From Arion vulgaris (taxonomy: Eukaryota > Mollusca > Gastropoda > Stylommatophora > Arionidae): a DNA stretch of 64,000 nucleotides. The notes beneath the pieces are model-generated. The model saw nothing but the letters and a program-made list of their open reading frames with translations. It did not search any database and was not told the origin of the DNA. The stretch lies in NCBI GenBank assembly GCA_020796225.1, contig CM036768.1, forward strand, positions 41,118,789-41,182,788. Reading direction: 5' to 3'. Position 1 is the first letter of the stretch; each line of letters opens with the position of its first letter. Shown in pieces: positions 21,819 through 33,039 of this stretch. Both the position numbers and the translations under genes were made by a program.

Positions 21819-23040
21819 CTGTGTAGGTATAGGTCTTCTTATATATTTGATCTCAACTGTGTAGGTATAGTTCTTGTTATATATTTGATCTCAACTGTGT
21901 AGGTATAGTTCTTGGGCAGATATTTGATCACAACTGTGTAGGTATAGTTCTTGGTCAGATATTTGATCACAACTGTGTAGGTATAGTTCTTGGGCAGATA
22001 TTTGATGACAACTGTGTAGGTATAGTTCTTGGTCAGATATTTGATCTCAACTGTGTAGGTATAGTTCTTGTTATATATTTGATCACAACTGTGTAGGTAT
22101 AGTTCTTGTTATTTATTTGATATCAACTGTGTAGGTATAGTTCTTAGTCAGATATTTGATCTCAACTGTGTAGGTATAGTTCTTGTTATATATTTGATCT
22201 CAACTGTGTAGGTATAGTTCTTGTTATATATTTGATCACAACTGTGTAGGTATAGTTCTTGTTATATATTTGATCACAACTGTGTAGGTATAGTTCTTGT
22301 TATATATTTGATCACAACTGTGTAGGTATAGTTCTTGTTATATATTTGATCACAACTGTGTAGGTATAGTTCTTGGTCAGATATTTGATCACAACTGTGT
22401 AGGTATAGTTCTTGTTATATATTTGATCTCAACTGTGTAGGTATAGTTCTTGTTATATATTTGATCACAACTGTGTAGGTATAGTTCTTGGTCAGATATT
22501 TGATCACAACTGTGTAGGTATAGTTCTTGTTATATATTTCATCACAACTGTGTAGGTATAGTTCTTGGTCAGATATTTGATCACAACTGTGTAGGTATAG
22601 TTCTTGGACAGATATTTGATGACAACTGTGTAGGTATAGTTCTTGGTCAGATATTTGATCACAACTGTGTAGGTATAGTTCTTGTTATATATTTGATCTC
22701 AACTGTGTAGGTATAGTTCTTGTTATATATTTGATCACAACTGTGTAGGTATAGTTCTTGGTCAGATATTTGATCACAACTGTGTAGGTATAGTTCTTGT
22801 TATATATTTCATCACAACTGTGTAGGTATAGTTCTTGGTCAGATATTTGATCACAACTGTGTAGGTATAGTTCTTGTGCAGATATTTGATCTCAACTGTG
22901 TAGGTATAGTTCTTTGTCAGATATTTGATCACAACTGTGTAGGTATAGTTCTTGGACAGATATTTTATGACAACTGTGTAGGTATAGTTCTTAGTCAGAT
23001 ATTTGATCACAACTGTGTAGGTATAGTTCCTATGCAGGTA
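21819..23040. repeat. 39-bp satellite array, right block
   Basis: Continuation of the array left of 20640, about 31 further units with the same two variant types intermixed, ending near GTTCCTATGCAGG at 23036. Confidence 0.95.
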
Positions 23041-23338
23041 GTTGATGTTCTATCATTATGACGAGATGACCAAACTACTTGATTTTCTGTTTCTCGATAA
23101 ATGTTGTACAATGCGCAGTTTCTACCCTCTGCATGATAGTCTCACTTCTAACGACCGTTTCTAACTCGGTCGTTGATAGTAGAGTTGGTGTCATTACTCA
23201 GGCATCGCATCTCCTATATGCTGAGTTTTGCGTATGCCTACTTGTTATTTGGAAAGTGTCCATGTTTGACACTGGTAACATAGGGTATGTATGAATAGTG
23301 TATTTATGATCTGCTGCTTCGATATCATAGTTATATTT

Positions 23339-23492
23339 TGTATGTCTGGATATAGCTGATAGTGTTGATATATCAGTAGACTTGCTATTGTGTATGTCTG
23401 GATATAGCTGATAGTGTTGATATATCAGTAGACTTGCTATTTTGTATGTCTGGATATAGCTGATAGTGTTGATATATCAGTACACTTGCTAT
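23339..23492. repeat. 52-bp triplication with an internal palindrome
   Basis: TGTATGTCTGGATATAGCTG starts at 23339, 23391 and 23443, exactly 52 bp apart. Each unit carries the imperfect palindrome CTGATAGTGTTGATATATCAG. The repeat immediately abuts, and partly derives from, the RT remnant on its right. Confidence 0.85.
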
Positions 23493-23690
23493 TTTGTATC
23501 TGATTTCAATTTCTCTGTGAATTCTGCTGTCTACAGTGAACATACTTTCTTCACATTTCAATTCCTTAACTTCCTCCAGTGCTGTATTGATTAACTGTAT
23601 ATTGAGTGGACCAGGAGTTCTACTGACTTGCATTACTTTCGTTTTGGTTGAATTTATCGTCATAATTATCAAACATTAACTGGTAATAAA
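23490..23690 (-). pseudogene. LINE RT fragment
   Basis: The minus strand reads INSTKTKVMQVSRTPGPLN, ALEEVKELK and ESMFTVDSRIHREIEIR. This is the post-YADD palm/thumb region of an RTE-type reverse transcriptase (N.TKT.VM, then SMFT.DGR...EI.IR). No other part is present; its far end runs into the 52-bp repeats. Confidence 0.65.
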
Positions 23691-23694
23691 TATG

Positions 23695-25612
23695 CACACA
23701 ATTGAATGTGCCAGTTTACGGGGATCGTGAGAGAGAATGAGCCAGTTTACGGGGATCGTGAGAGAGAGAAAATGAGCCAGTTTACGGGGATCGCGAGAGA
23801 GAGAGAGAAAATGAGCCAGTTTACGGGGATCGTGAGAGAGAATGAGCCAGTTTACGGGGATCGCGAGAGAGAGAGAGAATGAGCCAGTTTACAGGATCGC
23901 GAGAGAGAGAAAAAGAGCCAGTTACGGGATCCAGAGAGAGAGAGAGAAAATGAGCCAGTTTAGGGATCACGAGAGAGAGAGAGAAAATGAGCCAGTTTAC
24001 GGGGATCGCTAGAGAGAGAAAATGAGCCAGTTTACGGGGATCGCGAGAGAGAGAAAATGAGCCAGTTTACGGGGATCGCTAGAGAGAGAAAATGAGCCAG
24101 TTTACGGGGATCACGAGAGAGAGAGAGAGAATGAGCCAGTTTACGGGGATCGTGAGAGAGAGAGAATGAGCCAGTTTACGGGGATCGCGAGAGAGAATGA
24201 GCCAGTTTACGGGGATCGCGAGAGAGAGAAAATGAGCCAGTTTACGGGGATCGCAGAGAGAGAAAATAGAGCAGTTTACGGGGATCGCGAGAGAGAGAAA
24301 ATGAGCCAGTTTACGGGGATCGCGAGAGAGAGAGAGAGAGAGAAAATGAGCCAGTTTACGGGGATCGCTAGAGAGAGAAAATGAGCCAGTTTACGGGGAT
24401 CGCGAGAGAGAGAGAATGAGCCAGTTTACGGGGATCGCGAGAGAGAATGAGCCAGTTTACGGGGATCGCGAGAGAGAGAGAGAATGAGCCAGTTTACGGG
24501 GATCGAGAGAGAGAGAGAATGAGCCAGTTTACGGGGATCGCGAGAGAGAGAATGAGCCAGTTTACGGGGATCGCGAGAGAGAATGAGCCAGTTTACGGGG
24601 ATCGCTAGAGAGAATGAGCCAGTTTACGGGGATCGAGAGAGAGAGAGAGAGAATGAGCCAGTTTGGGGATCGCTAGAGAGAATGACCGTTCGAGGATCGC
24701 TAGAGAGAATGAGCCAGTTTACGGGGATCGCGAGAGAGAGAGAATGAGCCAGTTTACGGGGATCGCGAGAGAGAGAGAGAGAATGAGCCAGTTGACGGGG
24801 ATCGCGGAGAGAGAGAGAGAATGAGCCAGTTTGCAGGGGATCGGAGAGAGAGAATGAGCCAGTTTACGGGGATCGCGAGAGAGAGAATGAGCCAGTTTAC
24901 GGGGATCGAGAGAGAGAGAAAATGAGCCAGTTTACGGGGATCGCTAGAGAGAATGAGCCAGTTTACGGGGATTGCGAGAGAGAGAATGAGCCAGTTTACG
25001 GGGATCGCTAGAGAGAATGAGCCAGTTTACGGGGATCGCGAGAGAGAGAGAGAATGAGCCAGTTTACGGGGATCGCGAGAGAGAATGAGCCGTTTGCGGG
25101 ATCGCAGAGAGAGAAAATGAGCCAGTTTACGGGGATCGCGAGAGAGAGAGAATGAGCCAGTTTACGGGGATCGCGAGAGAGAGAGAAAATGAGCCAGTTT
25201 ACGGGATCGCGGAGAGAGAGAGAATGAGCCAGTTTACGGGGATCGCGAGAGAGAGAAAATGAGCCAGTTTACGGGGATCGCGAGAGAGAATGAGCCAGTT
25301 TACGGGGATCGCGAGAGAGAATGAGCCAGTTTACGGGATCGCGAGAGAGAGAAATGAGCCAGTTTACGGGATCGCGAGAGAGAGAGAATGAGCCAGTTTA
25401 CGGGATCGCGAGAGAGAGAGAGAAAATGAGCCAGTTTACGGGGATCGCGAGAGAGAGAGAGAGAGAATGAGCCAGTTTACGGGATCGCGAGAGAGAGAAT
25501 GAGCCAGTTTGCAGGGATCGAGAGAGAAAATGAGCCAGTTTACGGGGATCGCGAGAGAGAGAAAATGAGCCAGTTTACGGGGATCGTGAGAGAGAGAGAA
25601 TGAGCCAGTTTA
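23695..25612. repeat. GA-rich satellite, ~50 units of 30-42 bp
   Basis: Each unit is ATGAGCCAGTTTACGGGGAT followed by CGCGAGAGAGA with a variable (GA)n run, and sometimes AAA. Unit length varies because the GA run expands and contracts. Frequent CGCGA versus CGCTA and CGTGA variants look like CpG decay. Short ORFs inside are artefacts. Confidence 0.95.
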
Positions 25613-25994
25613 AGAACAAATTAGACAAGAGTTGAATAAATTGATGGTGAGAATTTATTCAACACAGAAGCAACTTGAATAAAATTGTGTGCACATGAAA
25701 ATAAAGAGTAGCAGTTACTCAGTCAGATGAATCAACCTACTGACACATATTCATCAAGTACAAATATATAAACCACAGTAATGAGCAACAGACACTGTAC
25801 GAAACAGGCAGGTTTCAGGCTAAGTTCATTGCATAGTACACATGCGTATGCAAGCTATAATCTGCTCCCGATTGAAGTTGATTAAACATTTTTATATATC
25901 CATTTTTAATAGCAGTACATAAATAAATTATACATTGACATGACAACACATAAGAACGAAATGTTCTACATATAGAACTTGTTACTTAGTGTAT

Positions 25995-26729
25995 AATAAT
26001 AATTTCTCTCGTACGTTACATAGGGCCTGCAAGCAATTTCTCCATATCACTCTACCCCGGGCAACTCGCTCAATCTCCTCCATGGAATTGAGACCGATAT
26101 TTTTGCCTCTCTCAGCAAAGTTCGTTTCAGGGTTTCTTTGGGTCGTCCTCTCTTTCTTGAACCATTTGCATCCCGCGTCAATGCCTGCTTTGATATTCGT
26201 TGATCATTTCTCCTCAAGGTGTGCCCAACATATCTCCATCTTCTCTTTCTTATAACAGTTGTCACTAGTGGTTGACCAGACACGTCTCTGATTTCATCAC
26301 TTCTCTTGAATTCGTTCCATTTATATTCATTATTTTTCGCAGACATCTATTTTCAAATGCATTCAACTTGTTTTCTATATCTTTAGTCATTTTCCAACTC
26401 TCGCTAGCATATGTTAGGATTGATACAACATTTGAATTGAAAATTCGTAATTTAGTTTTAGTACTATATAACTTGCAGTTGCATATTTTATTTAATACTA
26501 AATAACTTGCAGTTGCATATTTTATTTAATACTAAATAACTTGCAGTTGCATATTTTATTTAATACTATATAACTTGCAGTTACATATTTTATTTAATAC
26601 TAAATAACTTGCAGTTGCATATTTTATTTAATACTAAATAACTTGCAGTTACATATTTTATTTAATACTAAATAACTTGCAGTTGCATATTTTATTTAAT
26701 ACTATATAACTTGCAGTTGCATATTTTAT
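25995..26729 (-). mobile_element. 5'-truncated RTE-type LINE with TSD and internal minisatellite
   Basis: Flanked by TTACTTAGTGTAT at 25982-25994 and 26730-26742. The minus strand encodes the C-terminal part: KWNEFKRSDEIRDVSGQP, RKRRWRYVGHTLRRNDQR, SRKRGRPKETLKRTLLREA, then the stop and a (TTA)n tail at 25995. It is the same family as 53040-53439 and 55693-56570. The 5' portion is replaced by about eight tandem copies of a 34-bp piece of its own coding sequence (26457-26729). Confidence 0.9.
26457..26729. repeat. 34-bp minisatellite born inside a retroelement
   Basis: About eight units of TACTAAATAACTTGCAGTTG plus CATATTTTATTTAA. The unit equals the reverse complement of the coding stretch near 56060-56095 in the sister LINE copy, so it expanded from element sequence after or during insertion. 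Both ends lie inside the TSD-bounded insert. Confidence 0.9.
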
Positions 26730-27134
26730 TTACTTAGTGTATGTAACACTTTAAATCCCACTGACAATTAGATTCATGCGGGAACAACTGTAATGATATC
26801 AATGTTGAGGTGGCAGCAAGCAAGAAGGAACTCAAAACAGTTGACGGTATTAAAGCGTGACATGAACAATTTGAAAATAGTGTGTGTACATTTTATTTGT
26901 CGAAAGTCAAGTTATAAATTGATGGTCATCCATATATATCTAACTGCCTCAATCTGTGGTTGGTTTATGTATGGCCTCTGCAAATATATTATCAGAGTCC
27001 ACGGTTTTTAAGCTATAATCGCATATTGATTTCTATTCTATGATTATATTGTCCTCATTGTTTTCAGGAAATATCCAACAGGAAAGTAATTATGTTGCCA
27101 ACATTACCGCCTAGTAAAACATTCATAATAAGGT

Positions 27135-27345
27135 CTCTGTGATCAAGTTACGACGTTTTCCCTGTTTTCTAAAGGTTGTCGGTTCCAATCCGGGTCGCGT
27201 CGTTCACTTTACGTGTACTTTTTTGTCGGAGAACCCTAGGATTGTTGGTGAAACTACAGAGTTTCTACCTTAAACAACACTCTCGGCAGGCGTGTTCCAT
27301 TTGTACAAAGAGAGATAAATATATGGGTAGCCCGAAGCAATGAAG
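27135..27345 (+). mobile_element. tRNA-derived SINE
   Basis: The head GGTCTCTGTGATCAAGTTAC carries a weak A box. A good B box GGTTCCAATCC lies about 55 bp on. The body has CGGAGAACCCTAGGATTG and ends near GAAGTGACTCATTCGC. The body matches 46350-46500 and the head matches the minus-strand copy at 18375-18482. No convincing TSD found. Confidence 0.65.
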
Positions 27346-27349
27346 TGAC

Positions 27350-27597
27350 TCATTCGCTGTTATACCTTTTTTTTTCTCCATCTTCTTCTTCTTGTCGATC
27401 GTTCTTGTTGGCTATTTTCATCATTCTTATTGTGATATATAAACAGCCTTTGCCAACAACGTACGTCACATTATTCAGCGCATTTTGAGCTCTGCTGCTA
27501 TCCTTCGGTGACGTATCCGGTTTCAGCCAGCGTTTACTGGGTTCGCTCTCCGTCAGCCTTTGGCTGTCCCCAGCCAACCTGCAAGGCAGCAGGTATA
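27350..27597 (-). mobile_element. Dispersed ~230-bp SINE-like repeat
   Basis: Minus-strand copy of a family starting CTGCAAGGTTGGCTGGGGA-like text, then AAAGGCTGACGGAGAGCGA, CCCAGTAAACGCTGG, GGCTGTTTATATATCACA and a GAAGAAGAAG-rich 3' tail at 27365-27400. Related copies: 9385-9475, 31362-31526, 43990-44210. Non-coding; the 75-codon ORF across it is fortuitous. Confidence 0.7.
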
Positions 27598-27599
27598 CC

Positions 27600-28820
27600 C
27601 TTTTTTAAAAGATATTTTAATAAATTTTGTAAATGTAAGATAACTATGTTGCATTTTTTAAATCACACACACACTTGTTAACTGATTTCTCTTTCTCACA
27701 CTTTTCCATTGAAATGTCCCATTACTTCTTCAGCGTCGTAACGTCTCTGTGGCATACGCCGTGTGACACGGTAAAGGGGGAGGGCGAGTAAATAAGCATA
27801 GATTTATCTTTAATGGTATCCTGATAAAGGCCGCCTTAAGTTTCATGCATTGACGAGAGTAACAACGTTCGGGAGATTATACGCTCATTAACACCCTGCA
27901 CGCAAGTGTTGACGTGGTGTGTGTTTTTATAATTGCAATTGAAACAAAGTTGGACGTATGAAGTTTTAATTCTCAGAGGTAGGTTGTGTAATCTATGTAT
28001 AATCATTTGTGACTGGTGTATCCACAACAACTTACCTAACTATGAATAGGAAAAATCATCTTCATTTTATTGTACATAATCGTGTCAGTGTTCGTCAATT
28101 AATGTTAGTATCATCCTCCTCATTCAGTGGGTAGTTTACTTCATACACATTGAAGAAATGAACATGTCGTTACTGTTTAAGCTGCTGAAATAATTATATT
28201 CATCCATCCATTGGTCATAGACAGACGAAGCAAGCAATGGCCAAGCATGATGCCTTGTACTTTTTGTAGGGCAGCAACAAACTTCAACTAGATCGATCTA
28301 CTGCCATCATTGGCATTGTGCCCACTGACTGTTCTGTAATTCTGTGTAATGTTATCTTTTGATCGCTACTTCTGAGAACCTAACCAATCCCAACGTCTAT
28401 TTAGAAAAAAAAATTAAGTGTGCATATCATCTTGATTGTATTGCGAAAAAAGTTCTTGGCTTTGGTGTCTTTGTTCCAGTAGAATATTCCAGAAACTTTT
28501 CTTTAGAGGTGTGTGAGAAGAGGACAACTTGCATGTATTTGCCCCCTATAATTCTTCAACATTCAATCCCATACAAAAGTATCGATAGTACAATCCTATC
28601 TGATACACTCTTTGTATGTTTGTTTACCCTTGGTAGGTGGGGGTGTGAATGGCAAGGAGGGGGTGGGGGTAGTAATGGCGATATCTAGATATAGTTTAAA
28701 TTTCTGATGCTTGTTTTAAATTCACTCATTCTGCTGCTGCTATCTTCGCTTGTTCCTCGATCTAATGCCATTATTTCTTCCAGTTAGTAAATATATTTTC
28801 TGCTTCTAAGAACGTGGGAC
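27600..28820. other. Unassigned sequence, no gene seen
   Basis: Mixed AT-rich DNA. The 109-codon ORF at 28359-28688 has no recognisable domain and ends in a G-rich run (GGAGGGGGTGGGGG). No repeats recognised. Confidence 0.45.
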
Positions 28821-28849
28821 TTATTGGCTGAGGGTGGATGAAAGCAAAC

Positions 28850-29750
28850 ATAGGCTCTGTTCGCTCACTATCTTCTTCTTCTCAGCGATCTCTGGTCATG
28901 CGCTTAATTTACTGTGGACCACAAACTGGGCAGTCAGCTTCAGCTCTGTCAGGTTTCCCCAAAGCTTAGTTTCCAGGTCGACTGGGTGTGGCCACACGTT
29001 GCTTCTCAGCTCACACAGAAGAGGTCTTGCAGAATACCCTGTCCTCCCTGGCTTTGCAAGAATCAACAGGGCCGCCAGTAGCTAAGGGTGGACCCCTTCG
29101 AGGCAGGGGGTTCGGTCCCACCACCACCTGGCTGTTTCCCATGGTGGTGGCACCACAGTTATATAAATATTTGCACATGGCCATTGAGTTGTTAGTATGT
29201 GTCGATTCATCCCCTCCAATAATGACTGACACATTCCGTTTCTGAGGACATTTTTTTTTGAGGTTGTTCTCTAGACAGTTGCAGTCCCCTGCTGACGAGA
29301 TCTGTCTTCCCGGGTTTGTCTGGAATCGTCCTACTCTAGATGACTTCAGCCTTCTGTTTCTGGGCTCACCAACCCAGGCTTTTATGCAGGGTGTGCTTCC
29401 TGGACACTGTAGTTTAATCCCATATACTTAAGGGAAAGTGTCATAGAATTAGAAAACATGACAAGAAAAAGGATGTCCTCCTCAAGAGAGAGAGAGGACG
29501 ACTGCTATTTGTCCCATAGCTGGGGGATGGGTTGGTTGCAGCCAGAGCATTTACCACTTGCCGTTGGGTTCTGCGCTGTCACCTTATGAGGCCCCATCCT
29601 GCTCCCCGCCTTTGGTCTGGCCTTTCACCTTCAGTTTGTTCGGCTTGGTTTAGACCTGCCAGGAGTTAGACTCCCGCCGACATAGCCTGAAGGATCCTAA
29701 AGGCACACAAACCCTCCAACCACGATAAGGTAGGCTAATATGGAGGGCTC
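28850..29750 (+). mobile_element. Probable 5' region of the LINE that follows
   Basis: More GC-rich than its surroundings and without long ORFs. Features: a CCACCACC...GGTGGTGG hairpin (29115-29150), and near 29620-29740 the phrases TTCAGTTTGTTCGGCTTGG, CCAGGAGTTAGACTCC and CCACGATAAGGTAG, a style seen in LINE 5' UTRs. It leads directly into the RT remnant at 29750. The assignment as 5' UTR is inference. Confidence 0.4.
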
Positions 29751-31900
29751 ACTATCTAAAGTAGAGAGACTAAAAAGACATGGCAGGACGAAACTCTGCC
29801 AGAGCAACTATTGTAGATAAATGTGAGAGCCAGGAAATAGAGGGAAATGATTTGGTGAGAGTAGATGAGATCTAGGGTAGCATATGGAACAGAGGGCATA
29901 AAAAAGTGCACCAGGTGTAGACGATGTATGGTATATTGACATTGTTGAAATTGTCTGATGAGTTGGATGAACTGGCGGGTATCTGTAATAAAAATATTGT
30001 GAGTGCGATAATCAAGGAAGTATGGTTGCATAGATATCTGGTGCCTCTTCCAAAGCCTGGCAAAGACCACACAAAATCAGGGCATCGTGTAAACACCATG
30101 CAGAATACGATAGGCAAATTGTTGGAGAAAATAATCTCCAGAGAAATATCCTGTCAACTAGAGAAGTTATGTCTCCTTCCAGTTACCTTTGGAGGATACC
30201 ATCTAAATAGAGAGACATGGGGTAGCGTATCGGTTTTTGCACATAATGTGTACAAAGGTTTTCACTCAGGCATTGAGACTTATGCTGCTGTAATTTACCT
30301 CGAGGATGTGCATAATAGAGTGCCTTCAAGATTGTTAGTGGTTCATTTGATTGGACTCAGCAGCAGCCCATTTCTCCTCAATTTGATCTATGTGACCCTC
30401 ATTTAGCAAAAGGAAGTATGTGGCAGCTGGGCTTCTGCACCAACAACAATACACCCTGTTTAAATACAAGGTTGATCATTATCTCCAGTGCTTTCAACGC
30501 CTTCACTGTGAGAATCACAAACATGTAACTCATCATGGAAATGGGGAGGACAATGTCATGTGCTGATGATGTTTTGGTGTATCATCAGGACAAGAATGGA
30601 GAACAGGTGGTTGGGAGAGAATTTATCAGAATTCGAGTGCATAAGTAGGTGGTGGATAAATAGGAGCACTGATCAACTCGAGAAAGACAGGGGTTCTCTT
30701 TAAGAAACCATGTTGTCAATACTCTAACAGTAAGACTCACCTGAATGTCGATGGACACTGGTGATAAGAAAAGTAAGCCTTCACTCAAAAACCAATCATT
30801 GGCGCCATACTAGACGCCATGACTAAAAAAAAAAAATGGACTCCGACATCAATTGTGACTCTGGGATGGAGATGTCTCAGACAATTAATTACATGGGGTT
30901 GCAATTGGATTTGAAGACTTACTTTACAGACTACTCGTCTGTGTGATGAGAAAAGCTAACTATGATATGACCACAATGAGGGTTAGTGATTGCAGCAAAT
31001 TGTGAACAGCACCACCTTTGTTTCATACCAGAGTCTGGTCCTGTCTGTGATTGAATATGCTCTGGCGAAAGACTGGAAAGAATACAGATTGAGCCTATGC
31101 ACATTATACTAGAGTTCACTAAAGATGTATCACACAGAGTGATGCTTTACCTTATTGATTATCTAACTATGGAAGATAGAACAAGGATGGGCAATGCCCA
31201 GGTCTATGTATATTGCTGACACACAACATTCGTTACACAAAATAAGAGAGAAAAGGAAGCAGACTAATAAGAGAACAATCTTTGAACCCAGTGAAAAATG
31301 GATACAAGTGCCAACAAGACCTAATACATACTTTTCATTGTATCAGACAAGAAAACCCAGTACCCAGTAAATGCTGGTTAAATCGAACACACCACCGAAG
31401 GATAAGCACCTGAGCTTCAATAGGTCCTGAAGGATGTGCACATACATCTGTTCTTGATGTTTGGCTGTTTATATATCACATTAGAATGATAAAAACGACC
31501 TAAAAACGATCACATGAGAGAGAGAGAGAAAACCCAGTGCTCATGGAGGCAGAAGGAGGAGACATTGATTTATGAGAACTCGTCTGAAGACAATTGTGAT
31601 CATTTACACAAATGGGTCAGTGGTTCGACACATGTGAAACTCATGGGCTTTCACTGCTTAAGTCAGAGGGGATGTTTTGAAGAAAGACAAGATTATGGCA
31701 GTAACTAAAGCGATGGTCTGGCTAGAGTCACTGACTTTTATTCATGCATGCTTTCTCAATGAATATGCTCAGGAAGATTGAGCAGAGCTGGGCTCAAAGA
31801 CAACATGTGCAGTGAGGCATCAGGGAAGGGAAAAGTTGTAGTTTTCTATCATGTGCCAGATGTGTTGCATCTGTAGATGATAGAACATGTTGCAGGATTT
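29750..31900 (+). pseudogene. I/Jockey-type LINE (RT and RNase H), broken, with nested SINE
   Basis: The RT finger region is open at 29924-30406: HRYLVPLPKPGKDH, NTIGKLLEKIISREIS and a YLEDVHNRVP block that should contain the first catalytic Asp. The catalytic motif survives as CADDVLVYH near 30558. The RT thumb is heavily decayed. A 165-bp insert sits at 31362-31526. RNase H resumes near 31590 with YTNGSV-like text and AVTKAMVWLESLTFIHACFL, which is closest to the minus-strand copy at 51.9-52.6 kb. Stops in all parts. Confidence 0.7.
31362..31526 (+). mobile_element. 165-bp SINE-like insert with TSD
   Basis: Flanked by AGAAAACCCAGT at 31350-31361 and 31527-31538. It begins ACCCAGTAAATGCTGG, contains GGCTGTTTATATATCACA and ends in a (GA)n tail. 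A 5'-truncated member of the family at 27350-27597 and 43990-44210. It interrupts the LINE RNase H region. Confidence 0.8.
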
Positions 31901-32009
31901 ATGTGATGCTTTTGACACATTAGGTTCTCTGTCTTTCACATGCCTCGAGGCTGTGTCGTCAAGATGACTGAACCATTTTATTTTTTGTCATTCAAGTTGT
32001 TGAATCTTG

Positions 32010-32530
32010 GTTTACTGCTAGCAAGATATGGAAATGGGATGAAGGAAATTAAAAGAAGAACAAGCATGGCTTTACAAAATATTAAACAACTAAAACAGTA
32101 TGGAACGGAACTGATAGAAAAACATAGATCAGAATACTAAGAGCATGCATATTCCCAGTGGCAATGTATGGGTGTGAAGCATGGACATTTAACAAGGCAG
32201 TGGAAAAACATAAATGTGCTTTTGAATATAAGTGTAACAGAAGAGTTCTCAATGTATTATAACATAGAAGAGAACCAATAGATCTATCTAGAAAGAACTC
32301 AAAATCATAGAAAACTGGCTAATGTTACAAATAAAAAAGAGAAAATTGAGGTATTTTGGACATAAAAAATACACGAAGGGTGGAGAAGACCATGGGAAAA
32401 TTGGATTCAGGATGTAACAGATGGTTTGAACATGACAACTTCAGAGGTGGGACATCTGACCTATGAAAGAGAGAAATTTCAAAGGACTGTTGGGGTGGCA
32501 AAGTTCTGCTCAGGACAAGTTATTTGATGA
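32010..32530 (+). pseudogene. RTE-type LINE C-terminal half
   Basis: The + strand reads KEIKRRTSMALQNIKQLK, then across frames FPVAMYGCEAWTFNKAVE, WIQDVTDGLNMTTSEVGHL and VGVAKFCSGQ: the RT thumb (YG.E.WT), the basic region and the C-terminal motif of RTE-type LINE proteins. Near-continuous but with several shifts. A GATGATGAT tail follows at 32527. It lies in the same orientation as the upstream LINE but is a different family. Confidence 0.65.
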
Positions 32531-33030
32531 TGATAAATGCAGAATGTGATTCCAATAATAATAATTTTTTTTATTTTATCTAGTCTTGTAACATTGACAA
32601 CTTTTCTTAATTAGCTCGTTTCACATCCTGTGATCTTTCACTCTTGAAGTTTAGTAGTGGACCATGTTTTTTTCATTAATATCGGAGTTGGAAGAAATAT
32701 AGTTTATCAGTTGTCGTTTGATTACCATGTCTGTGTTTGAGTAGTGGTGATGGTAATGTTACTGTGTTGGCCTTTTGACATTTAGTCTCGATTTTTCTGT
32801 CCATTTTTCTATCTTGATGAAAATGCTTCCTATATTGAATTCTGGGAGTCTCGTATGATTTTTGCATTGTTATGTATATGTTGATTTGATAGTTTTATCT
32901 TTTTTTTCATGAAATCTGTTTTGGGGGTGTTAGTTTTCATGTATTTGCAACATATTGGTTGTAATGCAATTATGTGTTGGAGTTAATGTTGTTCCTTGTA
33001 TATTAGAGCTCCAGCCAGTGCTACAGGGTT
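32530..33030. other. T-rich unassigned stretch
   Basis: No coding signal and no recognised repeat; low-complexity T-rich DNA between two retroelement remnants. Confidence 0.45.
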
Positions 33031-33039
33031 CGTGCACCA

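Noticed and set aside
23695..25612. CRISPR-like regular array
   Set aside because: No unique spacers: the variable part is a GA run, and the context is a eukaryotic intron-bearing genome.
28359..28688. 109-codon ORF as a gene
   Set aside because: No domain, no splice signals matching a gene model, ends in low-complexity Gly codons.
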